From NCBI RefSeq assembly GCF_040546685.1, contig NZ_JBEPOH010000001.1:124001-188000 (forward strand): a DNA stretch of 64,000 nucleotides, in the 5' to 3' direction. The position numbers and the translations under genes were made by a program. Origin of the DNA: Variovorax sp. OAS795. GTDB lineage: Bacteria > Pseudomonadota > Gammaproteobacteria > Burkholderiales > Burkholderiaceae_C. Each line of letters opens with the position of its first letter. Position 1 is the first letter of the stretch. The notes beneath the pieces are model-generated. The model made no database searches, had not been told where the DNA came from, and saw only the letters and a list, made by a program, of their open reading frames with translations. Of the stretch, positions 1-8,373 are shown in pieces.

Positions 1-433
1 AGCTGTCGTGGCAGGCCTTGCAGCTGCCCGCCGTGGCGCCGAACTGCGCCTTGAGCGCATCGATGTTGCCGGCCTTGGCCGCGACGACGAGCTTGCCGGT
101 CTCGGCGATCATCTTGTCCTGGTGCTCCTTGAACTTCGCGCCTTCCTTCCAGACCTCGGGCTTGGCCTTGCCACCCTCGGCACCGGCACCGAATCCGGTC
201 CACGGCAACTTGGCCATTTCGGCCACGATGTCGGCGTTGGCGACGGCGGCCGCCGCGTCGTACGGAACGCGGCCATTGGCCATGGCACCGATGCGGCCGA
301 AATGCTGGCCCATCACGAACAGCGCGCTCTGGCGGTACTTGACGGCGTCTTCGGGCTTGGCGAACTGGGCCGCAGCCGGCACGGAGATCATGGCGCAGGC
401 GGCAGCCAGCGCGAACGAAGCAAGTCGAATCAT
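1..433 (-). CDS. Cytochrome c-prime/c556-like periplasmic protein (3' end cut by window edge)
   Basis: About 144 residues are visible. The N-terminus is a clear signal peptide (MIRLASFALAAACAM...AAAQ) for export to the periplasm. The mature part has the FVMGQHFGRIGAMANG and PYDAAAA segments typical of the four-helix cytochrome c-prime family, and the visible C-terminal end carries the haem attachment motif CKACH, which in this family lies close to the C-terminus. The family transfers electrons or binds small gases through one covalently attached c-type haem. The gene is head-to-head with the cytochrome b561-like gene at 592, a common pairing that suggests a membrane b-haem donor. The stop codon lies outside the window, so only the last few residues are missing. 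Confidence 0.88.
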   Translation of the reverse strand, partial: MIRLASFALAAACAMISVPAAAQFAKPEDAVKYRQSALFVMGQHFGRIGAMANGRVPYDAAAAVANADIVAEMAKLPWTGFGAGAEGGKAKPEVWKEGAKFKEHQDKMIAETGKLVVAAKAGNIDALKAQFGATAGSCKACHDS

Positions 434-591
434 CGGGGTCCTCTTGTAGGTATTGCGGCGCCGCCGAAGGCAGTGCCGCGCCGAGTTTAGGGGCTTCGGT
501 CGCAACGCGCATAGCAACAACCCGAAGCATGCAGCGGCGCGGAGTTTGCTAATCTGCGCCTTCCGCAGTTTTTGCGCACCATGCCCTTTCG

Positions 592-1305
592 ATGACCGAC
601 TCCACCGTGGCCGCCATGCAGGCCGCAGCGTCCGACGCCCCCGTCCGAGCGCGCATCTGGGATCTGCCGACGCGGGTTTTCCACTGGGCCTTGAGCATCG
701 CCGTGTTCGGCCTCATCGCGACCGGCCTTGGCGGCATCATGGAATGGCACTTCCGCCTGGGCTATGCGGTGCTCGCCCTGCTGCTGTTCCGCCTGCTGTG
801 GGGTTTCGTGGGCGGGCGCTGGTCGCGCTTCGCCTCGTTCTTCTACGGCCCGGGTTCCGTCGTGGCGTACCTGCGCGGAAGGGCCTATCCCGACCATGTG
901 ATCGGCCACACGCCGCTGGGCGCCCTGTCGGTCTTCGCCGTGCTCGCGGTACTTGCCGTGCAGGTCGGAACCGGGCTGGTGGCGGACGACGAGATTTCCG
1001 CCGCAGGGCCGCTGTCGCGCTTTGTCTCCGGCGCGGTGGTGAGCGCGGCCACGGGCTGGCACAAAGGGGCAGGGAAGACGATCGTGATCGCCTTGGTGAG
1101 CCTGCACGTGCTCGCCGTGCTCTTCTACGTGCTGGTCAAGCGGCACCGCCTGGTGCGGCCGATGGTTTCCGGCGACAAGCTGATCAGGCCCGCCGGCAGC
1201 CGGGTGGCACCGAGCCGCGACGACGCCATCTCGCGCGGCCTCGCGCTGGTCCTGTTTGCGGTATGCGCGGGCGCCGCGTACTGGATAGCGTCGCTGCGCG
1301 TATGA
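592..1305 (+). CDS. Cytochrome b561-like membrane protein
   Basis: A 237-residue integral membrane protein. It begins with a short soluble stretch followed by VRIWDLPTRVFHW-type sequence (here RARIWDLPTRVFHWAL), the signature of the bacterial cytochrome b561 N-terminal family, and has about five hydrophobic helices. Candidate haem-binding histidines lie in FHWAL, MEWHF and in LVSLHVLAVLF. The family passes electrons from quinol or other donors to periplasmic c-type cytochromes. The divergent cytochrome c-prime-like gene next door is a plausible partner. The start ATG at 592 is the first in frame and precedes the conserved motif by about 20 residues. The stop overlaps the start of the GNAT gene in an ATGA. 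Confidence 0.88.
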   Translation: MTDSTVAAMQAAASDAPVRARIWDLPTRVFHWALSIAVFGLIATGLGGIMEWHFRLGYAVLALLLFRLLWGFVGGRWSRFASFFYGPGSVVAYLRGRAYPDHVIGHTPLGALSVFAVLAVLAVQVGTGLVADDEISAAGPLSRFVSGAVVSAATGWHKGAGKTIVIALVSLHVLAVLFYVLVKRHRLVRPMVSGDKLIRPAGSRVAPSRDDAISRGLALVLFAVCAGAAYWIASLRV

Positions 1306-1889
1306 GCTTTTCCGTTTCGCGCCCCCTGCCGCTCGCCGACACGCCCGCGGTCGTGCTCCTTGCGCCGGACGATGCGCCAGAGCTCGATGCCGCGCGCGCG
1401 ATCTTTCGCGACTACGCCGCGTCGCTGCACATCGACCTGTGCTTCCAGAACTTCGAGGAAGAAGTCGCGACGCTCCCGGGCGACTATGCCGAGCCTCGCG
1501 GCGCGTTGCTGCTCGCGTTGGTCGACCCGGCCCATGTCAAGGAAGCGGCGGGGCAACAAGCCCCGACGCTCGTGCGCGCCAATGGAACGCTGGCGCACGT
1601 CGCCGGCTGCTGCGCGCTGCGTCCGCTGGACAACACCGACTACGCCAATGCCGCCGAGATGAAGCGCCTGTTCGTGCGGCCCGGCTTTCGCGGGCTGGGC
1701 GTCGGCCGGCAGCTTGCCGAAGCCATCCTGGACGCGGCGCGCGGCGCCGGCTACGCATGCGTGCTGCTCGACACGCTGGACGACATGGAATCGGCCCGCG
1801 CGCTCTACGAAGACCTGGGCTTCGAGGAAGTGCCGCCCTACTATCACAACCCGATTGCGGGCGCGCACTACCTCAAGGCTGATCTTTAG
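1302..1889 (+). CDS. GNAT-family N-acetyltransferase
   Basis: A 195-residue protein of the GNAT fold. The acetyl-CoA pyrophosphate-binding segment is visible as RPGFRGLGVGRQLAEAIL, following the beta-4 strand AAEMKRLFV, and the C-terminal motif B is ARALYEDLGFEEVPPYY. The acceptor substrate cannot be read from the sequence. The ATG at 1302 overlaps the stop of the cytochrome b561-like gene (ATGA), so the two are probably translationally coupled. The reading frame stays open far upstream to about 453, but that part is a shadow of the cytochrome gene. The gene ends seven bases from the convergent peroxiredoxin gene. Confidence 0.88.
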   Translation: MSFSVSRPLPLADTPAVVLLAPDDAPELDAARAIFRDYAASLHIDLCFQNFEEEVATLPGDYAEPRGALLLALVDPAHVKEAAGQQAPTLVRANGTLAHVAGCCALRPLDNTDYANAAEMKRLFVRPGFRGLGVGRQLAEAILDAARGAGYACVLLDTLDDMESARALYEDLGFEEVPPYYHNPIAGAHYLKADL

Positions 1890-1896
1890 CCGGCGC

Positions 1897-2403
1897 TCAG
1901 CCGCGGGCCTGGGCCAGCAGCGTCTCGGCGTTGCTGACTTCGAACTTGCCCGGCGCCTCGACGTTGAGCGCGGCGACCTTGCCGTCCTTCACGAGCATGG
2001 AGTAGCGGTTGCTGCGCAGGCCCATGCCGCGTCCGGTCAGGTCGAGCGTGAGGCCGGTCGCCTTGGCGAAATCGGCGCTGCCGTCGGCCAGCATGCGCAC
2101 CTTGGTGCCAGTCTTCTGGTCGCGCGCCCAGGCGCCCATCACGAAGGCGTCGTTCACGCTCACGCACCAGATCTCGTCCACGCCCGCGGCCTTGAAGTCG
2201 TCGAAGTGCTGCACATAGCCGGGCACATGCTTGGCCGAGCAGGTCGGCGTGAAGGCACCGGGCAGCGCGAACAGCGCGATGGTCTTGCCGGCCGTGGCCT
2301 TGCTCACGTCCACCGGGTTCGGACCGATGCTGCAGCCTTCGCCCTCGACCTCGGAATATTCCTGCAGGGTTGCCGAAGGAAGGGTGTCGCCGACTTTGAT
2401 CAT
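1897..2403 (-). CDS. Peroxiredoxin, Prx5/hybrid type
   Basis: A 168-residue cytosolic peroxiredoxin that reduces hydroperoxides. The peroxidatic cysteine is in LPGAFTPTCSAKHVPGY, the hallmark PxxxTxxC of the Prx5 subfamily, and the conserved arginine is in RGMGLRSNRYSMLV. It lacks a fused glutaredoxin domain, so it relies on separate glutathione or thioredoxin systems; a glutathione reductase is encoded at 50.0 kb. I chose the ATG at 2403 because AGGAG lies about seven bases upstream; the frame stays open further but without a ribosome site. The gene follows the S10 operon on the same strand, separated by a terminator whose U-tract adjoins its ribosome binding site. Confidence 0.93.
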   Translation of the reverse strand: MIKVGDTLPSATLQEYSEVEGEGCSIGPNPVDVSKATAGKTIALFALPGAFTPTCSAKHVPGYVQHFDDFKAAGVDEIWCVSVNDAFVMGAWARDQKTGTKVRMLADGSADFAKATGLTLDLTGRGMGLRSNRYSMLVKDGKVAALNVEAPGKFEVSNAETLLAQARG

Positions 2404-2420
2404 CTGAATGCTCCTGAAAA

Positions 2421-2449
2421 AGAAAAACGGCCCACATTGTGGGCCGTTT
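2421..2449 (-). terminator. Rho-independent terminator of the ribosomal protein operon
   Basis: Perfect 11-bp stem AAACGGCCCAC / GTGGGCCGTTT with a three-base loop. On the minus strand it is followed by TTTTTCTTTTT. It lies 49 bases after the rpsQ stop and so closes the rplC-rpsQ transcript. The T-run ends just before the AGGAG of the peroxiredoxin gene. Confidence 0.9.
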
Positions 2450-2497
2450 CGGGATGGGTTGCCTTCGAGAGGCTTCCCGAGGTCGATCAACCGGTGA

Positions 2498-2767
2498 TCA
2501 GACCAGCACGGCCTTCTCGACCAGGCGGGTCACGACCCAGTTCTTGGTCTTGGAGATCGGACGGCTTTCCGTGATCTCGATGGTGTCGCCAAGCTTGTAC
2601 TCGCCCTTTTCGTCATGGGCGTGGTACTTGCTCGTCTTGGCCACGATCTTGCCGTAGAGCTCGTGCTTCACACGGCGCTCGACCAGCACGGTCACGGTCT
2701 TGGCACGCTTGTCGCTGACCACCTTGCCGATCAAGGTGCGCTTGAGGGATTTTTTAGCTTCCGTCAT
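2498..2767 (-). CDS. rpsQ: 30S ribosomal protein S17
   Basis: An 89-residue protein with the S17 sequence [29 protein letters not shown]...YGKIV, an OB-fold primary 16S rRNA-binding protein. It is the last gene of the run beginning at rplC. Two starts are possible: a GTG two codons upstream sits directly on the AAGGAG and leaves no spacing, whereas the ATG at 2767 has AAGGAG with about five bases between, so I use the ATG. The length matches the family. Confidence 0.98.
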   Translation of the reverse strand: MTEAKKSLKRTLIGKVVSDKRAKTVTVLVERRVKHELYGKIVAKTSKYHAHDEKGEYKLGDTIEITESRPISKTKNWVVTRLVEKAVLV

Positions 2768-2776
2768 GTTCACTCC

Positions 2777-3028
2777 TTACTTGGCGGCTTGGGTTTCTTG
2801 CTGCTTCTGAGCAAGAATGGTCTTGGCGCGTGCGATGTCGCGGCGCGTCACGCGCAGCGTCGAGGTGTTCGACAGCTGTTGCGTGGCTTTCTGCATGCGC
2901 AGGCCGAAATGAGCCTTCTGCAGCTCCTTGACTTCGGTTTGCAGTGCTGCGACGTCCTTCGTGCGCAGCGTTGCAGCCTTGGTCACCTTGGCCGGAGCCG
3001 CGGTTTCTTTTTTCTTACGTGTTGCCAT
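2777..3028 (-). CDS. rpmC: 50S ribosomal protein L29
   Basis: An 83-residue protein. The conserved L29 helix pair is seen as [28 protein letters not shown] followed by [15 protein letters not shown], which binds 23S rRNA near the exit tunnel. An N-terminal Lys/Ala/Thr-rich extension of about 19 residues ([19 protein letters not shown]) makes it longer than the usual 63-70 residues. The ATG at 3028 has AGGAGA seven to eight bases upstream. It lies 13 bases after rplP and 9 bases before rpsQ. Confidence 0.96.
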   Translation of the reverse strand: MATRKKKETAAPAKVTKAATLRTKDVAALQTEVKELQKAHFGLRMQKATQQLSNTSTLRVTRRDIARAKTILAQKQQETQAAK

Positions 3029-3041
3029 GGATGTTCTCCTC

Positions 3042-3458
3042 TCAGGCGCCGAGCTGGCGAGCGACGAACGTCGTACGCAGCGGAAGCTTGGCGGCGGCCA
3101 GGCGGAACGCTTCGCGGGCGAGTTCTTCGGGCACGCCGACGATCTCGAACACGATCTTGCCAGGCTGGATTTCAGCGACGTAGTACTCGGGGTTGCCCTT
3201 ACCGTTACCCATCCGCACTTCGGCGGGCTTGGTAGAGATCGGCTTGTCCGGGAACACGCGGATCCAGATCCGGCCACCACGCTTCACGTGACGCGAAATC
3301 GCGCGGCGAGCGGCTTCGATCTGGCGCGCCGTGAGGCGGCCGCGGTCGGTGCATTTGAGACCGAAGTCACCGAAGGCAACCGAGTTGCCCCGGGTTGCGA
3401 CGCCGGTGTTGCGGCCCTTTTGTTCCTTGCGGAACTTTCTGCGTGCAGGTTGCAGCAT
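3042..3458 (-). CDS. rplP: 50S ribosomal protein L16
   Basis: A 138-residue protein beginning [17 protein letters not shown], the standard L16 N-terminus, with [14 protein letters not shown] and [13 protein letters not shown] further on. It binds 23S rRNA near the A-site tRNA elbow. Length and sequence are ordinary for the family. It sits between rpsC and rpmC as in other bacteria. Confidence 0.98.
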
Positions 3459-3486
3459 TTTTAATACTCCGTAGTTCTAAGACCGA

Positions 3487-4413
3487 TCACTCGGTCTTGG
3501 CACCGTCAGCTGCTGCAGCTGGCGCGGCTTTGCGGACGCGCTTAACGGCGGGTTTCGAGTCTGCACCCGGTGCTGCGGGAGCACCACCGGTGGCTTCTGC
3601 GGGCTTGTCGCTGCCGTCGGCCGGGGCGGTGTTGCCACCGATCGGACCACGGGCACCGGCGCGGGGGCCGGGACCACGACGGTCGCCACCCGGACGGTCG
3701 CCACCAGGACGGCCATCACGGCGGGGACCACGCGGACGACGCTCTTCGTCGGGACGCGGCGTTTCGACGGCCGGCAGGTCGTTGCGACCCAGCGTGTCGC
3801 CCTTGTAGACCCAGACCTTGACGCCGATGACGCCGTAGGTGGTCTTGGCTTCCGAGGTGCCGTAGTCGATGTCGGCGCGCAGCGTGTGGAGCGGCACGCG
3901 ACCTTCGCGATACCACTCGGTACGAGCGATTTCGATGCCGTTCAGGCGGCCAGCCGACATGATCTTGATGCCTTGGGCACCCAGACGCATGGCGTTCTGC
4001 ATGGCGCGCTTCATGGCGCGGCGGAACATGATCCGCTTTTCGAGCTGCTGCGTGATGCTGTCGGCGATCAGCTGGGCATCGATTTCGGGCTTGCGCACTT
4101 CTTCGATGTTCACTGCCACCGGCACGCCGAGCTGCTTGCCCAGTTCGCGCTTGAGGTTCTCGATGTCTTCGCCCTTCTTGCCGATCACGACGCCCGGACG
4201 AGCCGAGTAGATCGTGATGCGTGCGTTCTTGGCGGGACGCTCGATCATGACGCGCGACACCGAAGCGTTCTTCAGCTTCTTCTTCAGGTATTCGCGAACC
4301 TTGATGTCTTCGGCCAGCATGCCCGCGAAATCGCGGTCGCTTGCGTACCAGCGGCTGGACCAATTACGGGTAACCGCAAGGCGGAAGCCGGTCGGATGGA
4401 TTTTCTGTCCCAT
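3487..4413 (-). CDS. rpsC: 30S ribosomal protein S3 with long C-terminal tail
   Basis: A 308-residue protein; S3 is normally about 210-235 residues. The body is standard: [12 protein letters not shown] start, the KH-domain segment [18 protein letters not shown], and the C-terminal domain ending near [13 protein letters not shown]. After [12 protein letters not shown] the protein continues for about 75 residues rich in Arg, Gly, Pro and Ala, including [10 protein letters not shown] and repeated GGDR, then an Ala/Pro/Lys-rich end. The tail is positively charged and looks disordered, so it may contact mRNA near the entry site, though this is inference. The ATG at 4413 gives the canonical N-terminus; the upstream open frame is spurious. 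Confidence 0.97.
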   Translation of the reverse strand: MGQKIHPTGFRLAVTRNWSSRWYASDRDFAGMLAEDIKVREYLKKKLKNASVSRVMIERPAKNARITIYSARPGVVIGKKGEDIENLKRELGKQLGVPVAVNIEEVRKPEIDAQLIADSITQQLEKRIMFRRAMKRAMQNAMRLGAQGIKIMSAGRLNGIEIARTEWYREGRVPLHTLRADIDYGTSEAKTTYGVIGVKVWVYKGDTLGRNDLPAVETPRPDEERRPRGPRRDGRPGGDRPGGDRRGPGPRAGARGPIGGNTAPADGSDKPAEATGGAPAAPGADSKPAVKRVRKAAPAAAADGAKTE

Positions 4414-4430
4414 ATTTCTTCCAGGCGTTC

Positions 4431-4763
4431 TTAGTTGCCAACCGTCACGTACACATGGCACGTGGGCTTGCTGATGCGGTTACCGCGACCCTTGGCTCGC
4501 GCGGTGAAGCGCTTGAGCGTTGCGCCCTGTTCGACGTAGATGGTCTTGACCTTCAGCTCGTCGATATCGGCGCCATCGTTGTGCTCGGCGTTGGCAATTG
4601 CCGACTCGAGCACCTTCTTGATGATCACAGCGGCTTTTTTCTGCGTGAATTGCAGAACGTTGAGCGCTTGATCAACCTTCTTGCCGCGGATCAGGTCAGC
4701 GACCAGACGGCCCTTGTCGACCGAGAGGCGGACACCGCGGAGGACTGCACGTGTTTCAGACAT
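4431..4763 (-). CDS. rplV: 50S ribosomal protein L22
   Basis: A 110-residue L22 with [22 protein letters not shown] and the beta-hairpin region [21 protein letters not shown] that lines the peptide exit tunnel. Standard length and position between rpsS and rpsC. Changes in the hairpin of this protein are known to alter macrolide response; nothing unusual is visible here. Confidence 0.98.
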   Translation of the reverse strand: MSETRAVLRGVRLSVDKGRLVADLIRGKKVDQALNVLQFTQKKAAVIIKKVLESAIANAEHNDGADIDELKVKTIYVEQGATLKRFTARAKGRGNRISKPTCHVYVTVGN

Positions 4764-4772
4764 GGTCGTTCC

Positions 4773-5051
4773 TTACTTCTTCTGGACTTTCTTGTCCGCG
4801 GGGTGCCCCTTGAACGTGCGCGTGAGCGCAAATTCGCCGAGCTTGTGGCCGACCATCTGGTCGGTGATGTAGACAGGCACGTGCTGCTTGCCGTTGTGCA
4901 CGGCAATGGTCAGGCCGATGAACTCGGGCAGAACCATCGAGCGGCGCGACCAGGTCTTGATCGGCTTCTTGTCCTTCGTCGTCACAGCCTTGTCGGCCTT
5001 GGCCACGAGGTGATGGTCAACAAACGGACCCTTTTTGAGAGAGCGAGTCAT
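4773..5051 (-). CDS. rpsS: 30S ribosomal protein S19
   Basis: A 92-residue S19 with the canonical start [15 protein letters not shown], the [21 protein letters not shown] core and [15 protein letters not shown]. It binds the 16S rRNA head together with S13. Ten bases separate it from rplV and about ten from rplB, consistent with one transcript. Confidence 0.98.
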   Translation of the reverse strand: MTRSLKKGPFVDHHLVAKADKAVTTKDKKPIKTWSRRSMVLPEFIGLTIAVHNGKQHVPVYITDQMVGHKLGEFALTRTFKGHPADKKVQKK

Positions 5052-5061
5052 TTGCTATCCC

Positions 5062-5886
5062 TTACTTCTTGCGGCGCGACACGATGAAGACCTGCGTGCG
5101 CTTGTTGTTACGGGTACGGTAGCCCTTGGTCAGGTTGCCCCATGGGTCGACAGGATGGCGGCCTTCGCCGGTCTTGCCTTCGCCACCACCGTGCGGGTGG
5201 TCGACCGGGTTCATCACCACACCGCGAACGGTCGGGCGAATACCCATGTGACGCTTCACACCGGCCTTGCCGAGTTGGCGCAGGCTGTGCTCTTCGTTCG
5301 CGACTTCACCGATGGTGGCGCGGCATTCGATGTGGATGCGGCGCACCTCACCCGAACGCATGCGGACCTGGGCGTAGACGCCTTCGCGAGCCAGCAGCGT
5401 GGCCGACGTGCCGGCCGAACGCGCGATCTGCGCGCCCTTGCCGGGTTGCAGTTCGATGCAGTGGATCGTCGAGCCGACCGGAATGTTGCGGATCGGCAGC
5501 GTGTTGCCGGCGCGGATCGGGGCTTCCGAACCGCTCAGCAGCGTTGCACCGGCTTCAAGACCGCGCGGGGCGATGATGTAGCGGCGCTCGCCGTCGGCGT
5601 AGCAGACCAGGGCAATGTGGGCGGTGCGGTTCGGGTCGTACTCGATGCGTTCGACCTTGGCCGGGATGCCGTCCTTGTTGCGCACGAAGTCGACAACGCG
5701 ATAGTGGTGCTTGTGACCACCGCCGCGATGGCGAATCGTGATGTGGCCGTTGTTGTTGCGACCGGCAGCCTGGAACTGCGGCTCGAGCAACGGCGCGTGA
5801 GGGGCACCCTTGTACAGGTGGTCCCGCGAGATCTTCACCGCGCCGCGTTGGCCCGGCGAAGTGGGTTTCATCTTGATGACGGCCAT
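5062..5886 (-). CDS. rplB: 50S ribosomal protein L2
   Basis: A 274-residue L2 with [19 protein letters not shown], the RNA-binding SH3-like region, and the conserved C-terminal [15 protein letters not shown] whose histidine lies near the peptidyl transferase centre. Standard length for the family. Two bases separate its start from the rplW stop. Confidence 0.99.
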   Translation of the reverse strand: MAVIKMKPTSPGQRGAVKISRDHLYKGAPHAPLLEPQFQAAGRNNNGHITIRHRGGGHKHHYRVVDFVRNKDGIPAKVERIEYDPNRTAHIALVCYADGERRYIIAPRGLEAGATLLSGSEAPIRAGNTLPIRNIPVGSTIHCIELQPGKGAQIARSAGTSATLLAREGVYAQVRMRSGEVRRIHIECRATIGEVANEEHSLRQLGKAGVKRHMGIRPTVRGVVMNPVDHPHGGGEGKTGEGRHPVDPWGNLTKGYRTRNNKRTQVFIVSRRKK

Positions 5887-5888
5887 GA

Positions 5889-6224
5889 TTAAGCGCCTTC
5901 CCCGACGAGGTTGAGCTCTTGACCGGGCTTCAGGGTCACATAGGCCTTGCGAACGTTGTCGCGGCGGCCGATGGACTTGCCAAAGCGCTTGGTCTTGCCC
6001 TTGGTGTTGAGCACCGACACGCCCTGGACTTCGACCTTGAACATCAGTTCGACAGCGGCCTTGATCTCGGGCTTGGTGGCGTCTTGCAGCACCTTGAAAG
6101 TGACAGCGTTCGACTTCTCGCCGACCATCGTGGCCTTTTCGGACACGATCGGGGCGACCAGCACCGCCATCAGGCGGCCTTCTTCGAACGTACGTTCAGC
6201 GGCGGTAGGGTTCACGCGGCTCAT
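5889..6224 (-). CDS. rplW: 50S ribosomal protein L23
   Basis: A 111-residue protein containing the L23 core [11 protein letters not shown]...[22 protein letters not shown] and [13 protein letters not shown] sequence (here [13 protein letters not shown]). It forms the docking site for trigger factor and the signal recognition particle at the tunnel exit. I use the ATG at 6224, which overlaps the rplD stop (ATGA) and has AGGAG at good spacing. This adds 18 residues before a second possible start at 6170 ([12 protein letters not shown]), which also has a weaker purine-rich upstream site; the true N-terminus needs peptide data. Confidence 0.94.
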
Positions 6225-6841
6225 GCGAACATCTCCTTGAGCTTGTCGACGGCACCCTTGGTGACCAGCACCTTCTTGTAGTGGACCAGCGACACCGGAT
6301 CGGCGTAGCGGGGTTCGACCACGAGGATGTTGACCAGATTGCGCGAGGCAAGGTACAGGTTTTCGTCGACTTCTTCGGCGATCACGAGCACGGACTCGAG
6401 ATTCATCGCCTTGAAACGGGCTGCCAGCGGCTTCGTCTTGGGCGAATCCACGGTCAGCGAATCCACCACGGCCAGACGGCCTTCGCGAGCGAGCTGCGAG
6501 AAGATGGCGGCCATGCCGGCGCGGTACATCTTCTTGTTGATCTTCTGCGAGAAGTTTTCGTCAGGCATGTTCGGGAAGATCCGGCCACCCCCGCGCCACA
6601 GCGGCGAGGACGTCATACCGGCACGGGCGCGGCCCGTTCCCTTTTGCTTGAAAGGCTTCTTGGTCGAGTGCTTGACCTGCTCGCGGTCCTTCTGGGCGCG
6701 CGTGCCTTGGCGGGCGTTGGCCTGGAATGCAACGACGATCTGGTGGACCAGGTCTTCGTTGTAGTCACGGCCGAACACGGTCTCGGGGGCGTCGTACTTC
6801 GACGCGGCCTGGCCTTGTTCGTTCAGGAGTTCGAGTTGCAT
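6221..6841 (-). CDS. rplD: 50S ribosomal protein L4
   Basis: A 206-residue L4 beginning [14 protein letters not shown], with the long tunnel-lining loop [26 protein letters not shown]. In enteric bacteria L4 also represses its own S10 operon by binding the leader RNA; that mechanism is not shown here and the leader in this genome lies upstream of rplC rather than rpsJ. The start overlaps the rplC stop by one base. Confidence 0.98.
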
Positions 6842-7521
6842 TACTTCGCTCCTTCAGCCGCTTGCGGCTTGGCCTTGATGGCGGGACGCACGGTGACGAA
6901 GCCACCCTTTGCGCCCGGGATCGCGCCCTTGATGAGCAACAGTTGACGCGCTTCGTCGATGCGGAACACATCGAGGTTCTGCGTCGTCTTGGTGACGTCG
7001 CCGAGGTGGCCCGTCATGCGCTTGCCGGGGAACACGCGACCGGGGTCTTGTGCCATGCCGATCGAGCCGGGAACGTTGTGCGAACGGCTGTTGCCGTGCG
7101 ACGCGCGTTGCGAGCTCATGTTGTGGCGCTTGATGGTGCCGGCGAAGCCCTTGCCGATCGAGGTGCCTTGCACGTCGACCTTCTGGCCCACCGAGAACAC
7201 GCTGCTCGCGGCAATGACGCCGCCAGCCTTGTGCTGGCCGGCGGTATCGGCGGTCACGCGGAATTCGCGGATGATTTCGCCAGCTTCGACACCCGCCTTG
7301 GCGAGGTGGCCGGCTTGCGGCTTGGTCACGCGCGATGCTTTGCGCGAACCGAACGTCACTTGCAGCGCGACGTAGCCGTCGGTCTCTTGCGACTTGATCT
7401 GGGTCACACGGTTGTTGGACACATCCACCACCGTGACAGGAACTGCGTCCCCGTCATCGGTGAAGAGACGCATCATCCCCACCTTGCGGCCCAGCAACCC
7501 GAGGGAGTTGCTCAGACTCAT
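6841..7521 (-). CDS. rplC: 50S ribosomal protein L3
   Basis: A 226-residue L3 with [14 protein letters not shown] at the start and the conserved [28 protein letters not shown] extension that reaches the peptidyl transferase centre. In most bacteria rplC directly follows rpsJ in the S10 operon. Here it is the first gene of its own unit, with a promoter about 180 bases upstream and two unrelated genes plus a terminator separating it from rpsJ. Confidence 0.98.
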
Positions 7522-7699
7522 TTGTTTTCTCCAAAAATGGAAGCTTCCTTCGCCGCTGCCACTTCAATTGGCGACAGCGTTTGGACGATTCCCCGGTGGG
7601 GGACCCGTCCTGCGAAAGAAGGTTGATAAATCTCCGCTCCCACGGCGTTCATGTGCAGGCATACGCACGCATATTGACGCACCAAGGGCAGAGCCAGCG

Positions 7700-7729
7700 A
7701 TTATAGCCCGCGATGCGGGCGCTGTGCAA
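7700..7729 (-). promoter_or_regulatory. Strong sigma-70-type promoter for the rplC-rpsQ operon
   Basis: On the minus strand TTGCAC, an 18-base spacer, then a perfect TATAAT. The predicted start is near 7693, giving a leader of about 170 bases before rplC. The spacer holds a perfect inverted repeat GCCCGC-GAT-GCGGGC (7706-7720), which could be an operator or chance. Confidence 0.8.
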
Positions 7730-7796
7730 GCAGCGTTGTGGAGCGGCCCGCGGGGCGCATCCAGGCCCGAAATGGGGCCGCCCTGTACTGCCTTTT

Positions 7797-7823
7797 GCCT
7801 ATTTCGCCTATTTCGCCTATTTG
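7797..7823. repeat. Three tandem 9-bp repeats carrying in-frame stop codons
   Basis: GCCTATTTC, GCCTATTTC, GCCTATTTG in direct succession. On the minus strand each unit supplies a TAG in the same frame as the exported protein gene that ends here, so three stops follow each other at nine-base intervals. Confidence 0.85.
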
Positions 7824-8359
7824 ACGGGCATCGTGATGAGGCTGTCCCCATCGGGCTGCGGCTTCATCTCGCCGGAGGACTTCAGGGCCGGCGCGCCCGT
7901 GCCGGTCTGGACCGGGACGGACACCGCGCTCGAGGCGCCGCCCTGGGTGATGAAGACGTTGAGATAGGCCAGGCCTTCGCTCTCGCTCACCACGGTGACG
8001 GTGGCGGTGGTTCGCTTGCCAGGCGGCAGCGCCAGCGTGCTGTCGCCCTGGATCGCCAATCCGCGGTCGGCGCTCAGGCGCACGGTGGCGCCCTCGGGGT
8101 CGGTCACGTCGTCGAACTGCAAGACGATGGGAGTGGCCTGGCCCACCCGCGGTACGGCGTCGACGCGGTATTGGAGCTTCACGCCGGAGCTTCCGGGCTT
8201 TTGCGGTGCCGTGGTCATCGGCGCGGCGCGGTGCTGCGCGCCCGGGTGCCGGGGCTTCGCGCTGCGCGCCGCGGGATCGCCGTCGGCCGCGGCCGGCCCC
8301 GGCAACGCCACCAGCGCGAGGCATGCGATGGCCATCATCGCGTTCGGTCGAAAATTCAT
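7817..8359 (-). CDS. Small exported protein of unknown function
   Basis: A 180-residue protein with a signal peptide (MNFRPNAMMAIACLALVAL...AAA) and a mature part that looks like a single beta-sandwich: alternating strands such as KLQYRVDAVPRVGQATPIVLQF, GATVRLSADRG and TATVTVVSESEGLAYLNVFI. I do not recognise the family. It starts 14 bases after the stop of the metallopeptidase lipoprotein and probably shares its transcript, so it may act with that enzyme in the envelope. The gene stops within a 9-bp tandem repeat. Its placement between rpsJ and rplC is unusual. Start ATG at 8359 is chosen because it begins the signal peptide. Confidence 0.75.
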   Translation of the reverse strand: MNFRPNAMMAIACLALVALPGPAAADGDPAARSAKPRHPGAQHRAAPMTTAPQKPGSSGVKLQYRVDAVPRVGQATPIVLQFDDVTDPEGATVRLSADRGLAIQGDSTLALPPGKRTTATVTVVSESEGLAYLNVFITQGGASSAVSVPVQTGTGAPALKSSGEMKPQPDGDSLITMPVK

Positions 8360-8373
8360 GGCGGCCTTTCCTG

